Positions 34,969-43,831 are shown, counted from the first letter of the stretch. The stretch: DNA of 64,000 nucleotides from Marivita sp046592965 (GCF_046592965.1 NZ_JBISBV010000001.1:682001-746000), one strand, 5' to 3'. The notes: a model not told the origin generated them from the sequence alone. Numbers and translations are program-made.

Positions 34969-36039
34969 TCAGGCCCGGATGATGCGGTTAACGTGCCCCA
35001 TCTTGCGGCCAGGTTTGGTTTCTGCCTTGCCATACAGATGGAGTGCGCAATCGGTGGATTGTGCGAGCTCAGGCACGCGGTCCATGTCGTTGCCGATCAG
35101 GTTTTCCATCACCACGTCAGAGTGGCGTTGCCCGTCCCCCAACGGCCAGCCGGTGATGGCGCGGATGTGCTGTTCGAATTGATCGACAACGCAGCCGTTT
35201 TGGGTCCAATGGCCGGAATTATGGACGCGCGGCGCGATTTCGTTCACGACCAACCCATCGGACGTCACGAAAAGCTCAACGCCCAGAACGCCGACATAGT
35301 TGAGCGCATTGGCGATTTTTGCCGCCATCAGAACCGCATCGGTGCGTTGAGCAGCCGTCAGGCGGGCTGGCACGGTTGTGCTGCGCAGGATGCCCTCGGA
35401 ATGGACATTTTCGCCCGGATCGAAGGCCGCCACCGCACCGTCCAGGCTGCGCGCGGCGATCACTGAAACCTCGTGTGTGAAATCCACGAACCCTTCGATG
35501 ATCGCCGGCGCGTTTTGAATCTCCTTCAGTGCGGCTGCGGCCTGATCGCGGGATGCGATGCGCGCCTGACCTTTGCCGTCATAGCCGAACCGGCGTGTCT
35601 TGAGGATGGCGGGAGCGCCGATCTCCGCCAGTGCTGCGTCAAGGCTGGCAGCATCGGTGACATCGGCGAATGGTGCTGTCTGGAGGCCGAGATTGCGCAG
35701 GAATTCCTTCTCGGTCAGGCGATCCTGACTGACCCTGAGCGCCTCGCGTCCGGGGTGGATCGGGGCTAGATCCTGCAACACGTCAAGCGCTTGGGTCGGG
35801 ATATTCTCGAATTCGTAGGTGATGATGTCCACCGCATTGCCGAACGCGCGCAAGGCGGCTTCGTCGTCATAGGCCGCGGTTGTCACCTGATAGGCCACCT
35901 GTCCCGCGGGCGGGGCGGCGCTGGGATCGTAGATGTGGCATAGAAATCCCAAACGGCTTGCCGCGACCGACAGCATTCGGCCCAACTGTCCGCCGCCAAT
36001 GATGCCGATGATGGAGCCTTGGGGCAGGGATGCTGTCAT
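34969..36039 (-). CDS. purK: N5-carboxyaminoimidazole ribonucleotide synthase
   Basis: ATP-grasp enzyme that carboxylates AIR to N5-CAIR in de novo purine synthesis. It is 356 aa. It opens with GIIGGGQLGRMLSVAASRLG, has the ATP-grasp core APAILKTRRFGYDGKGQARI, and the metal-binding region GVLGVELFVTSDGLVVNEIAPRVHNSGHWT. Its start overlaps the purE stop by 4 bases (ATGA), so PurE and PurK are produced together. Confidence 0.97.
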   Translation of the reverse strand: MTASLPQGSIIGIIGGGQLGRMLSVAASRLGFLCHIYDPSAAPPAGQVAYQVTTAAYDDEAALRAFGNAVDIITYEFENIPTQALDVLQDLAPIHPGREALRVSQDRLTEKEFLRNLGLQTAPFADVTDAASLDAALAEIGAPAILKTRRFGYDGKGQARIASRDQAAAALKEIQNAPAIIEGFVDFTHEVSVIAARSLDGAVAAFDPGENVHSEGILRSTTVPARLTAAQRTDAVLMAAKIANALNYVGVLGVELFVTSDGLVVNEIAPRVHNSGHWTQNGCVVDQFEQHIRAITGWPLGDGQRHSDVVMENLIGNDMDRVPELAQSTDCALHLYGKAETKPGRKMGHVNRIIRA

Positions 36040-36536
36040 GGTGTGTCTTCGTTTGATGGGGTGTCAGGGATCGACGCTGAAAGATCCGCGCGCCACTGTT
36101 CGAGCCGTTGCGCCAGTCCCGCGTCCTGGAGCGCCAGGATACCGGCTGCCATCAGGCCCGCATTTGCGGCCCCGGCCGCGCCGATGGCCATGGTGGCGAC
36201 CGGATAACCGCGTGGCATCTGTAGGATCGAATAAAGACTGTCGACACCGGACAAGGCGCGCGTCTGGATCGGCACTCCGATGACCGGCACACGGGTTTTT
36301 GAGGCCATCATGCCCGGCAGATGCGCCGCACCGCCTGCGCCGGCGATGATAACCTGCAAACCGCGCTCCACCGCTGTTTTGCCATATTCCCAAAGCCGGT
36401 CCGGCGTGCGATGGGCCGAGACGATCCGGGCGTCGTAAAGCACATCGAGTGCGGTCAGAATATCGGCGGCTTCCTTCATCGTGGGCCAATCCGATTGGCT
36501 GCCCATGATCAGGCCCACCTTGATCCTATCCGACAT
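36036..36536 (-). CDS. purE: N5-carboxyaminoimidazole ribonucleotide mutase
   Basis: Converts N5-CAIR to CAIR, the step following PurK. It is 166 aa. The motifs VGLIMGSQSDWPTMKEAADIL and IVSAHRTPDRLWEYGKTA (with the catalytic His) and IIAGAGGAAHLPGMMAS are diagnostic of class I PurE. The ATG at 36536 (MSDRIKVGLIMG) is preferred over a longer in-frame start at 36572. It forms a two-gene purE-purK operon. Confidence 0.97.
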   Translation of the reverse strand: MSDRIKVGLIMGSQSDWPTMKEAADILTALDVLYDARIVSAHRTPDRLWEYGKTAVERGLQVIIAGAGGAAHLPGMMASKTRVPVIGVPIQTRALSGVDSLYSILQMPRGYPVATMAIGAAGAANAGLMAAGILALQDAGLAQRLEQWRADLSASIPDTPSNEDTP

Positions 36537-36598
36537 CGCAGTGTTGCCCGTATTTGATTCAGGAGCGCGCACTATAACCGGATCAGAGGCGGGGGCAA

Positions 36599-36823
36599 TC
36601 AGGCAATGATATCGGGAAGCAGGCGGTCCTCAATCTGTGCGATCCTGTCCTTGAGAGCCAGCTTTTTCTTCTTCAGCCGTTGCAACGTGAGTTGATCGGC
36701 CGTGCCGATCTGCTGCATCGCGCGGATCGCATCATCAAGATCGCGGTGCTCGCGGCGGAATACCTCCAACTCGACCCTGAGCACGTCATCCGTTTTCATC
36801 GACAGGTCACTGGGGGCATTCAT
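36599..36823 (-). CDS. YdcH/DUF465 family small protein
   Basis: A 74-residue highly charged protein. The C-terminal half, QLTLQRLKKKKLALKDRIAQIE, is the hallmark of the DUF465 (YdcH) family, with a preceding FRREHRDLDDAIRAM helix, giving a helical hairpin. The function is unknown. The ATG at 36823 is used (MNAPSDLS), though the ribosome site is weak and an in-frame start at 36859 exists. It is just upstream of purE on the same strand. Confidence 0.82.
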   Translation of the reverse strand: MNAPSDLSMKTDDVLRVELEVFRREHRDLDDAIRAMQQIGTADQLTLQRLKKKKLALKDRIAQIEDRLLPDIIA

Positions 36824-36984
36824 ATTGTTTTTGTTCTCAAAAGTTGCAGCAAACCACAAGATAACCTCAAAGAGCGATTCCGCAAAGCCCTTGCTTTGCC
36901 CTCAAGGCCTCCCCATATTTCCATCAGAGCGGTCGCCAAAACGGGGCCGCACCACACTGTCGCTTTACGCATAAGGACGTGTCG

Positions 36985-37398
36985 ATGACGAAATTGACCT
37001 TGGGATCCTATCCCCATCTGCTTGGTTTCGAGCAACTTGAACGCTTGTTGGAACGCACCGCAAAGTCGGGCAATGACGGCTATCCGCCGTTCAACATCGA
37101 GCAAACCTCTGACGCTTCGTACCGGATCACGCTGGCAGTGGCAGGCTTTCGGGAACAAGATCTCAGCATAACCGTTGAGGACAGACAGCTTGTGATCCGC
37201 GGTCGCCAACAAGACGATTGCGATGAGCGGATTTTCCTGCACCGGGGCATTGCCGCACGGCAGTTTCAACGCAGTTTCGTGCTGGCGGATGGCGTCGAAG
37301 TCGGCGAGGCCATCATGGAAAACGGGTTGCTGCACGTCGATCTGACTCTGTCTCGTCCCGAGACTGTGGTTCAGACAATCCAGATCAGGAAAGGTTAG
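36985..37398 (+). CDS. small heat-shock protein, Hsp20 family
   Basis: A 137-residue IbpA-like small heat-shock protein that holds unfolding proteins. The alpha-crystallin domain spans ~35-125: YPPFNIEQTSDASYRITLAVAGF, DLSITVEDRQLVIRGRQ, and the closing AIMENGLLHVDLTLSRP (the GLL in place of the usual G-x-L). AAGGAC precedes the ATG at 36985 by 6 bases. It is followed after 3 bases by the DUF1150 gene, a pairing common in alphaproteobacteria. Confidence 0.92.
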   Translation: MTKLTLGSYPHLLGFEQLERLLERTAKSGNDGYPPFNIEQTSDASYRITLAVAGFREQDLSITVEDRQLVIRGRQQDDCDERIFLHRGIAARQFQRSFVLADGVEVGEAIMENGLLHVDLTLSRPETVVQTIQIRKG

Positions 37399-37401
37399 AC
37401 G

Positions 37402-37629
37402 ATGAACACACCATATGACTTCAAGGATGACGACCAGTCCAATCTGGTCTACGTGCGCTCGGTCGCTGTTGCGGATCTGCCGGAGGATGTGCAGGACGAG
37501 GTTGGCAACCAAACGACGATTTATGCCGTACACCGCGCCGATGGTGAGCGTCTGGCGCTGGTGAAGGATCGCAAGCTGGCTTTCATGCTGGCCCGGCAAA
37601 ACGATCTCGCGCCAGTCACAGTCCACTGA
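37402..37629 (+). CDS. DUF1150 family protein
   Basis: A 75-residue acidic protein matching DUF1150: LVYVRSVAVADLPEDVQDEVG, then IYAVHRADGERLALVKDRKLAFMLARQNDLAPVTVH. The family is restricted mainly to alphaproteobacteria and typically follows an Hsp20 gene, suggesting a heat-shock role, but its function is unknown. It starts 3 bases after the hsp20 stop. Confidence 0.88.
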   Translation: MNTPYDFKDDDQSNLVYVRSVAVADLPEDVQDEVGNQTTIYAVHRADGERLALVKDRKLAFMLARQNDLAPVTVH

Positions 37630-37648
37630 ACGCGGGAATTTGACGTTG

Positions 37649-37685
37649 AACGGCGCGCCGGATTTGCCGACGCGCCGTTTTTTTT
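37649..37685 (+). terminator. rho-independent terminator of hsp20-DUF1150
   Basis: Stem AACGGCGCG/CGCGCCGTT around a 13-base loop, followed directly by a run of eight or more T. It begins 19 bases after the DUF1150 stop and lies between the convergent DUF1150 and gdhA genes. Confidence 0.9.
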
Positions 37686-37701
37686 GCGGCTATAGGCTTT
37701 G

Positions 37702-39042
37702 CTAGATAACGCCAAGCGCGCGCATTGCCTCGGCGACACGGATGAACCCACCGATATTGGCACCGGCGACATAGTTTCCGGGCATGCCGTAATCTTCAGC
37801 GGTTTCGGCACAGCGGTCGTGGATCGAGTACATGATCGTTTCCAGCCGCTGTTCGGTCTGGGCAAAGGTCCAACTGTCGCGTGACGCATTTTGCTGCATT
37901 TCCAAGGCGCTGGTGGCAACGCCACCCGCATTGCTAGCCTTGCCCGGAGCATAAAGCACGTCGGCTTCGCGGAACTTGCGCTGTGCATCCGGTGTGCAGG
38001 GCATGTTCGCGCCTTCGGCAAGGGCGATCATCCCGTTCTTGATCAAGGTGCTTGCAGCCTTGCCGTCCAGTTCGTTCTGGGTCGCACATGGCAGGGCGAT
38101 GTCACAGGGTACGTCCCAGATGCTGCCGCCTTTGACAAAGCGCGATTTGCCGGCGCGCTCGTCGGCATAGGACGAGATGCGATCGCGGCGCACTTCCTTG
38201 ATGTCCTTGACCAACGCCAGATCGATTCCGTCGTCATCGACAACATAGCCGTCGGAATCCGAACAGGCGACCACGATGGCGCCCATCGATTGAAGTTTTT
38301 CGATGGCATAGACAGCGACGTTGCCTGATCCGGATACGACGACGCGGCGGCCCTCCATCAGCTTGCTGCTGGCTTCCAGCATGCGTTTGAGGAAGAACAC
38401 CGTGCCATAACCGGTGGCTTCGGTCCGCACGCGGCTGCCGCCCCATCGCAGGCCCTTGCCGGTCAAGACACCGGATTCATAGCGGTTGGTGATGCGTTTA
38501 TACTGGCCGAACATGAAGCCAATTTCGCGCTGACCGACACCGATATCGCCCGCAGGTACGTCGGTGTATTCCCCGATATGGCGATAAAGCTCGGTCATGA
38601 ACGATTGGCAGAAGCGCATGACCTCGCCTTCTGAACGCCCCCGGGGATCGAAGTCGGAGCCGCCCTTGCCGCCGCCGATGGGAAGGCCCGTCAGCGCGTT
38701 CTTGAAGATCTGCTCGAAGCCCAGGAACTTCACGATGCTGATATTCACGCTTGGGTGGAACCGTAAACCGCCCTTGTAAGGACCAAGCGCCGAGTTGAAT
38801 TCGACGCGGAAGCCACGGTTCATCCGGACTTTTCCGTTGTCATCAATCCACGGCACTCGGAAGATGATCTGACGTTCGGGTTCGCAAATCCGTTCGAGCA
38901 GGGAATCCTTGGCATAGTCGGGATTGCGCGCAATCACCGGCCCCAGGGTTTCGAGTACCTCGCGTGCGGCTTGGTGGAACTCCATTTCGCCAGCGTTGCG
39001 GCGTTCGATTTCGGCCAGAACAGGCTCTAGCTTTTCGTCCAT
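37702..39042 (-). CDS. gdhA: NADP-specific glutamate dehydrogenase
   Basis: Assimilates ammonia by reductive amination of 2-oxoglutarate. It is 446 aa, the length of the hexameric NADP enzyme. The substrate-binding segment KGGLRFHPSVNISIVKFLGFEQ and the catalytic-Lys region PIGGGKGGSDFDP are intact. Later segments are the nucleotide-binding VVVSGSGNVAVYAIEKL and the GGVATSALEMQQNA region. The ATG at 39042 has GAGGG 6 bases upstream. It is monocistronic and convergent with hsp20-DUF1150. Confidence 0.97.
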   Translation of the reverse strand: MDEKLEPVLAEIERRNAGEMEFHQAAREVLETLGPVIARNPDYAKDSLLERICEPERQIIFRVPWIDDNGKVRMNRGFRVEFNSALGPYKGGLRFHPSVNISIVKFLGFEQIFKNALTGLPIGGGKGGSDFDPRGRSEGEVMRFCQSFMTELYRHIGEYTDVPAGDIGVGQREIGFMFGQYKRITNRYESGVLTGKGLRWGGSRVRTEATGYGTVFFLKRMLEASSKLMEGRRVVVSGSGNVAVYAIEKLQSMGAIVVACSDSDGYVVDDDGIDLALVKDIKEVRRDRISSYADERAGKSRFVKGGSIWDVPCDIALPCATQNELDGKAASTLIKNGMIALAEGANMPCTPDAQRKFREADVLYAPGKASNAGGVATSALEMQQNASRDSWTFAQTEQRLETIMYSIHDRCAETAEDYGMPGNYVAGANIGGFIRVAEAMRALGVI

Positions 39043-39119
39043 CAAGGACCCTCGCATTTTTATTATTCAGAAGCGCCGTCTTTTAGGCCGCTTGCGGCGT
39101 GATGAGCAAGGGCACCCGT

Positions 39120-39242
39120 TCAGTGAACCGTCGCGGCATGGTGATGCACCTGCCGCGACGGGCGCGATATAGTCGATATCAGTTCCAGATTGTCCTCGTA
39201 ACGCCCGAAGTCCGCTTCGAGTTGGGCATAGGTCTGGTTCAT
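39120..39242 (-). CDS. possible small ORF downstream of sat-cysC
   Basis: A 40-codon ORF (start MNQTYAQLEADFGRYED, end HHHAATVH) 28 bases after the sat-cysC stop on the same strand. The first ~25 residues look like a normal amphipathic helix, then the composition turns low-quality. It may be the surviving N-terminus of a longer gene, a real small protein or chance. No family was recognised. Confidence 0.25.
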   Translation of the reverse strand: MNQTYAQLEADFGRYEDNLELISTISRPSRQVHHHAATVH

Positions 39243-39270
39243 ACCGCCGGCGTACTGGCGCGAACCAGGT

Positions 39271-40986
39271 CTATTGGCCGGCGATCAATCCAAGGGATTC
39301 CAGTTTCAGGATCACCTGATGGGCGCAATTGTCCACATCGACATTCTCGGTCTCGACCCGCAATTCGGGTGTCTGAGGCTCGTCATAGGGATCGGAGATG
39401 CCGGTGAACTCCTTGATCTTTCCCTCACGCGCCAGCTTGTAGAGACCCTTGCGATCGCGGCTTTCGCAGACCTCCAGACTGGTCGCCACATGCACCTCGA
39501 TGAAGGCGCCAAACGCCTCGATATCCTCGCGCACGGCCCGGCGGGTGGTGGCGTAGGGGGCGATCGGTGCACAAATGGCGATGCCGCCGTTCTTGGTGAT
39601 CTCGGACGCGACATAGCCGATGCGGCGGATGTTCAGGTCGCGGTGTTCCTTTGAAAAGCCCAGCTCCGAACTGAGGTTCTTGCGCACGATATCGCCGTCC
39701 AGAAGCGTCACCGGACGTCCGCCCATCTCCATCAGCTTGACCATCAGCGCGTTGGCAATGGTCGATTTTCCCGACCCCGAAAGCCCGGTGAAGAACACTG
39801 TAAATCCCTGTTGCGAACGTGGCGGGCGCGTCTTGCGCAACTCTGTCACGACTTCGGGGAAGCTGAACCATTCGGGGATGTCCAGCCCTTCGGACAGGCG
39901 GCGGCGCAGTTCGGTGCCGGAGATGTTGAGGATGGTCACATCGTCCTTGTCCGCGATCTCGTCCATCGGCTCATACTGCGCGCGTTCCTGCACATAGACC
40001 ATGTGTTTGAAATCGACCATCTCGATGCCGATCTCGGTCTCATGCTCGCGGAACAGATCCTGGGCATCGTAAGGACCGTAGAAATCCTCTCCGGCGCTGT
40101 TCTTGCCCGGCCCAGCATGATCGCGGCCGACGATGAAATGGGTGCAGCCGTGGTTCTTGCGGATCAGCCCGTGCCACACCGCCTCGCGTGGACCAGCCAT
40201 CCGCATCGCGAGGTTCAACAAACTCATCGTGGTGGTGGATTGCGGATACTTGTCGAGCACAGCCTCGTAGCAACGCACGCGGGTGAAGTGATCCACATCT
40301 CCCGGCTTGGTCATGCCCACAACGGGGTGGATCAACAGGTTTGCCTGGGATTCCTTGGCAGCTCGGAAGGTCAATTCCTGATGCGCGCGGTGCAGTGGGT
40401 TGCGGGTCTGGAAAGCCACGACCTTGCGCCAGCCGAGTTTGCGAAAGTAGGCGCGCAACTCGTTCGGTGTGTCGCGACGGGCGCGGAAATCGTAATGTAC
40501 GGGCTGCTGAATGCCGGTTACAGGGCCACCCAGATAGACCGGGCCAGCGGTGTTGTGCAGGTAGTTCACCGCTGGATGCGCATCGTCATCGGCGCCGAAT
40601 ACCTGTTCCGCCTCGCGCGCCTTGTCGGGTGTCCAGCGGTCGGTGACGGTCATGGTCCCGAGGATCACGCCTTCCTGATCGCGCAACGCGATGTCCTGGC
40701 CGATCTCGATGCTGTCCGCGAAAGCCTCGGAGACATCGAGCGTGATCGGCATTGGCCAGAGCGTGCCATCGGCCAGGCGCATGGTCTTTACGACGCTGTC
40801 GTAATCCTCCTCGCTCAGGAACCCTTTCAGCGGGTTGAACCCGCCATTCATCAAAAGCTCCAGATCGCAAATCTGGCGCGGCGTCAGATCATGGCTGATC
40901 AGATCACCTGCTTCCTGTTTCAACTTCTGGGCGCTGTCATACGAGACGAAGAGTTCGGGGATCGGGGCAAGGTTTTGGGGATACAT
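39271..40986 (-). CDS. bifunctional sulfate adenylyltransferase / adenylylsulfate kinase
   Basis: Sat-CysC fusion of 571 aa that activates sulfate to APS and then PAPS. Residues 1-~390 are a single-chain (dissimilatory-type fold) ATP sulfurylase. It has QTRNPLHRAHQELT with the HxxH motif, GRDHAGPGKN, and EIGIEMVDFKHMVY. Residues ~395-571 are APS kinase with P-loop FTGLSGSGKST, then LDGDIVRKNLSSELGFSKEHRDLNIRR. This architecture differs from the CysDN heterodimer. A nearby sulfotransferase-like gene at 20305 would need PAPS. Confidence 0.95.
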   Translation of the reverse strand: MYPQNLAPIPELFVSYDSAQKLKQEAGDLISHDLTPRQICDLELLMNGGFNPLKGFLSEEDYDSVVKTMRLADGTLWPMPITLDVSEAFADSIEIGQDIALRDQEGVILGTMTVTDRWTPDKAREAEQVFGADDDAHPAVNYLHNTAGPVYLGGPVTGIQQPVHYDFRARRDTPNELRAYFRKLGWRKVVAFQTRNPLHRAHQELTFRAAKESQANLLIHPVVGMTKPGDVDHFTRVRCYEAVLDKYPQSTTTMSLLNLAMRMAGPREAVWHGLIRKNHGCTHFIVGRDHAGPGKNSAGEDFYGPYDAQDLFREHETEIGIEMVDFKHMVYVQERAQYEPMDEIADKDDVTILNISGTELRRRLSEGLDIPEWFSFPEVVTELRKTRPPRSQQGFTVFFTGLSGSGKSTIANALMVKLMEMGGRPVTLLDGDIVRKNLSSELGFSKEHRDLNIRRIGYVASEITKNGGIAICAPIAPYATTRRAVREDIEAFGAFIEVHVATSLEVCESRDRKGLYKLAREGKIKEFTGISDPYDEPQTPELRVETENVDVDNCAHQVILKLESLGLIAGQ

Positions 40987-41066
40987 AAATCTGCTCGGAC
41001 TGAAGGATTTTCGCGGGGATTACGCTTGGTCAGGAAAGGTGTCCAGTGACAAGCCGCCCCAATGGT

Positions 41067-41092
41067 CAAATCCCGCGCAAGTGCGGGATTTG
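41067..41092. terminator. 10-bp hairpin between trxB and sat-cysC
   Basis: CAAATCCCGC pairs perfectly with GCGGGATTTG across a 6-base loop. It lies 92 bases past the trxB stop and 81 bases upstream of the sat-cysC start on the - strand. No long T run follows. It may end the trxB transcript or act as a leader hairpin for sat-cysC. Confidence 0.55.
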
Positions 41093-41183
41093 TGCACAGG
41101 GTCGATACGCGTGGGTTGTCAGTGGCGTCGGGGCTTGATCTGCCAACACGCTCGACCATGCCCATAGAGACTAGGCTTGTGCG

Positions 41184-42188
41184 TCACGCACCCTCTTTCA
41201 CGGGCGCCCCATAGCCCAGCGGTTCGGACACGTCCTTGCCGGAATCGTCGCCAACCTCCGCCAAAAACCGCTCCGCTTCCAACGCGGCCATGCAGCCCAT
41301 GCCGGCGCTGGTCACGGCTTGGCGATACTTGTGATCGGTTAGATCGCCAGCTACAAACACGCCCGGAATCGAGGTTTCGGTGCTGTCGGGCTTCGTCACC
41401 ACATAGCCGCCCATATGGGTTTCAAGCTTGTCCTTGACCAGTTCGTTGGCGGGCGCGTGACCGATGGCGATGAAGACGCCCTTGCAGGGAATGTCGGTAA
41501 TTTCTCCGGTGTCGACATGCCTGACCTTCACACCCTCGACCCCCTTGGGCATATCCGATCCGTACACTTCGTCCAGTTGGTGATGCCAGAGCGTTTCGAT
41601 CTTGGGGTTCTTGAACAGGCGATCCTGCAAAATCTTTTCGGCGCGCAATTCGTCGCGGCGGTGAACCAATGTCACCTTCGAGGCGAAGTTCGTCAGGAAC
41701 AGCGCTTCCTCGACCGCGGTGTTGCCGCCGCCGATTACCACGATCTCCTGCCCGCGATAGAAGAATCCGTCGCAGGTGGCGCAGGCCGAGACGCCGAAGC
41801 CCTTGAACGCCTCTTCCGAGGGCAGACCAAGCCATTTGGCGCGCGCGCCGGTGGCGAGGATGACTGCGTCAGCAGTATAAACCGTGCCGCTGTCGGACTG
41901 TGCTGTAAAGGGGCGGTTGTCCAGATCCAGCGACGTGATGATATCGCCAACGATCTCGCAACCGACGGAACGTGCGTGTGCCTCCATCCGCACCATCAGG
42001 TCCGGGCCTTGCACCTCGGTGTCGCCAGGCCAGTTCTCCACTTCGGTGGTGGTCGTCAACTGGCCCCCCGGCTCCATCCCCTGAACGAGGATCGGCTCCA
42101 GCATGGCGCGGCTGGCGTAGACCCCGGCGGTATATCCGGCAGGGCCGGATCCGATGATCAGAACCTTTGTGTGGCGTGTGTTGGACAT
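41184..42188 (-). CDS. trxB: thioredoxin reductase
   Basis: FAD/NADPH enzyme that reduces thioredoxin. It is 334 aa. The FAD motif is VLIIGSGPAGYTAGVYASRA, the redox-active site CATC appears in SACATCDGFFYRG, the NADPH motif is VVIGGGNTAVEEA, and the C-terminal FAD segment is GVFVAGDLTDHKYRQAVTSAGMGCMAA. The ATG at 42188 gives MSNTRHTKVLIIG; a longer frame upstream to 42383 lacks conservation features. It is divergent from an Lrp-type regulator. Confidence 0.97.
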   Translation of the reverse strand: MSNTRHTKVLIIGSGPAGYTAGVYASRAMLEPILVQGMEPGGQLTTTTEVENWPGDTEVQGPDLMVRMEAHARSVGCEIVGDIITSLDLDNRPFTAQSDSGTVYTADAVILATGARAKWLGLPSEEAFKGFGVSACATCDGFFYRGQEIVVIGGGNTAVEEALFLTNFASKVTLVHRRDELRAEKILQDRLFKNPKIETLWHHQLDEVYGSDMPKGVEGVKVRHVDTGEITDIPCKGVFIAIGHAPANELVKDKLETHMGGYVVTKPDSTETSIPGVFVAGDLTDHKYRQAVTSAGMGCMAALEAERFLAEVGDDSGKDVSEPLGYGAPVKEGA

Positions 42189-42396
42189 GGGTGCAGCCTC
42201 GCATCGTGACAGGTTTGAAGGGCGTTGATCCTCCATATAAGCGTGCCATCTCCGGTTCGCAAACGCATGCGGCTTGGATGGGCTGTGCCTGGCATCGCGA
42301 CCTTTTTCATTAATATTGTTGCGCGGTCTTGAAACATAATTGCGCGTGCCTGCGCGAGTGTTATAACAATGGCAAATTAACAAAGGTGCCGCGAAA

Positions 42397-42897
42397 ATGC
42401 CGTCACATCGGTTGGATCCAATTGACCGTAAAATACTGGCCGAGCTTCAGGCTGATGGTCGCATGACCAATGTCGAGCTTGCACGCCGCGTCGGGATTTC
42501 GGCGCCACCATGTCTGCGCCGTGTGCGCACGCTCGAAGAGCAGGGCTTCATTCGCGGCTATCACGCCGATGTCGATCCGCGTGAATTGGGGTTCGAGGTG
42601 CAGGTTTTCGCAATGGTGGGCCTGCAAACCCAGGCCGAAGCGGATTTGCGGGCGTTCGAGGAACTGTGCCGGGGCTGGCCGCTGGTGCGCGAGTGTCACA
42701 TGCTCAACGGCGAGGTGGACTTCATCCTCAAATGCGTGGCGCCCGATCTGAGCACGTTCCAGAGCTTTCTGACCAGTGATTTGCTGACCTCGGCCAATGT
42801 TGGGAGCGTGAAAACTTCACTTGTGATCCGGGGAGCAAAGGATGAACCGGGCGTCCCGTTCGATGTGCTCGAAGCGCGATTGGCCGATCCGAATTAG
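42397..42897 (+). CDS. Lrp/AsnC family transcriptional regulator
   Basis: A 166-residue leucine-responsive-type regulator. The HTH covers ~5-60 (LDPIDRKILAELQADGRMTNVELARRVGISAPPCLRRV), and the C-terminal AsnC/RAM domain contains ECHMLNGEVDFILKCVAPD, the ligand-binding loop. The divergent AT-rich 208-bp region toward trxB probably carries its own binding sites. The effector and targets are unknown; an alphaproteobacterial Lrp of this type often controls amino-acid metabolism. Confidence 0.93.
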   Translation: MPSHRLDPIDRKILAELQADGRMTNVELARRVGISAPPCLRRVRTLEEQGFIRGYHADVDPRELGFEVQVFAMVGLQTQAEADLRAFEELCRGWPLVRECHMLNGEVDFILKCVAPDLSTFQSFLTSDLLTSANVGSVKTSLVIRGAKDEPGVPFDVLEARLADPN

Positions 42898-42903
42898 GCT
42901 GGA

Positions 42904-43683
42904 TCAGGCGGCGCGCAACGTGTCGATGACATCGCGTGAGGAGCGCGGAAGCGCGAGACCGCCAAAGCCGTCAAGATCAGTCACGTGCTCGAACATCTTG
43001 AGCAGCATCGCGCGCGCTGGCGCTCCGATCTCTGTCTCCGACACACGGCCGGGATGGTAGCTTTCCAGCTCGTGACCATTGGCACGCAGGATTCCATGGC
43101 GGCGCAGCGCAAGATGGTAAAGCCGGACGGCACCGGGCGGAGTGATACGCAAGATGCGATCCCCGTCGACATACTCCGAGGCTGGCGCCAAAACTGCATC
43201 GCAATTCAACAGCTCGGCAAATTTTTCCTGGCGGATGACCAACCGTGCGGCTGGCCCCAGCAGCAGATCTCCCTGATCCAACCCATCGCCCGGCAGCCGC
43301 AAGAGATGCGTCAGCGACGTCGAACCGCTGGCAGAGTTTGGCAGATAGCTGGTGCTGCCCTTCCACAAAAGCGGCTCGGGGCCGCGATGTGTTTGCACCA
43401 GATCTCCGGGAATCAAATCCTCGACCGGGATCGGCCCCATCACGGTGGAGATTAGTGTCCCTTGCGCAAACGCGGAGGCGCATGTCTCGAAGGTCGGAGT
43501 GGCAGGCACGGTAAAGCTGGATTCGGAAACCGAGCGATCCGGAAGATAGGCGGCAGCCTCGATGGTGCGGGTGAGAGATGGATCGCGTCGAGGCTGCCCG
43601 TCGAACGTGGCAACTTGGTCTTTGGAAACCGCATAGGCGTTATAGTCTTCGCCGGAGGGCGTGACGGTCGGGGTCAGAGCCAT
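42904..43683 (-). CDS. Hint-domain protein
   Basis: A 259-residue protein with a Hint (Hedgehog/intein) module starting near residue 70: a Ser/Cys region TCASAFAQGTLISTVMGPIPVEDLIPGDLVQTHRGPEPLLW. A later DRILRITPPGAVRLYHLALRRHGILRANGHELESYHPG segment follows, ending with a DUF-like tail. Stand-alone Hint_2 proteins are frequent in Rhodobacteraceae and have no assigned function. The Ala at the position after Cys and lack of flanking exteins suggest it does not splice as an intein. AAAGGTG precedes the ATG at 43683. Confidence 0.82.
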   Translation of the reverse strand: MALTPTVTPSGEDYNAYAVSKDQVATFDGQPRRDPSLTRTIEAAAYLPDRSVSESSFTVPATPTFETCASAFAQGTLISTVMGPIPVEDLIPGDLVQTHRGPEPLLWKGSTSYLPNSASGSTSLTHLLRLPGDGLDQGDLLLGPAARLVIRQEKFAELLNCDAVLAPASEYVDGDRILRITPPGAVRLYHLALRRHGILRANGHELESYHPGRVSETEIGAPARAMLLKMFEHVTDLDGFGGLALPRSSRDVIDTLRAA

Positions 43684-43804
43684 GTGATCACCTTTCGGTT
43701 CGGTCACATCCGCGTTGGCCCCCACCAACAACACCAGAAGGACGGTGCGATTTGTTGATCCTAGATTGGCCGCATTACGAACGATTCGTCAAAATCCAAC
43801 GAAA

Positions 43805-43831
43805 ATTGGCCGCAACATGCGGCCAATCGGG
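43805..43831 (-). terminator. hairpin terminator of the small basic-protein gene, inside a repeated motif
   Basis: ATTGGCCGCA and TGCGGCCAAT form a 10-bp perfect stem with a 3-base loop. Read on the - strand it is followed by TTTTCG and lies 82 bases past the stop of the small gene. The same ATTGGCCGCA decamer recurs 40 bases away at 43765-43774, which might make the region an operator rather than only a terminator. Confidence 0.6.
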
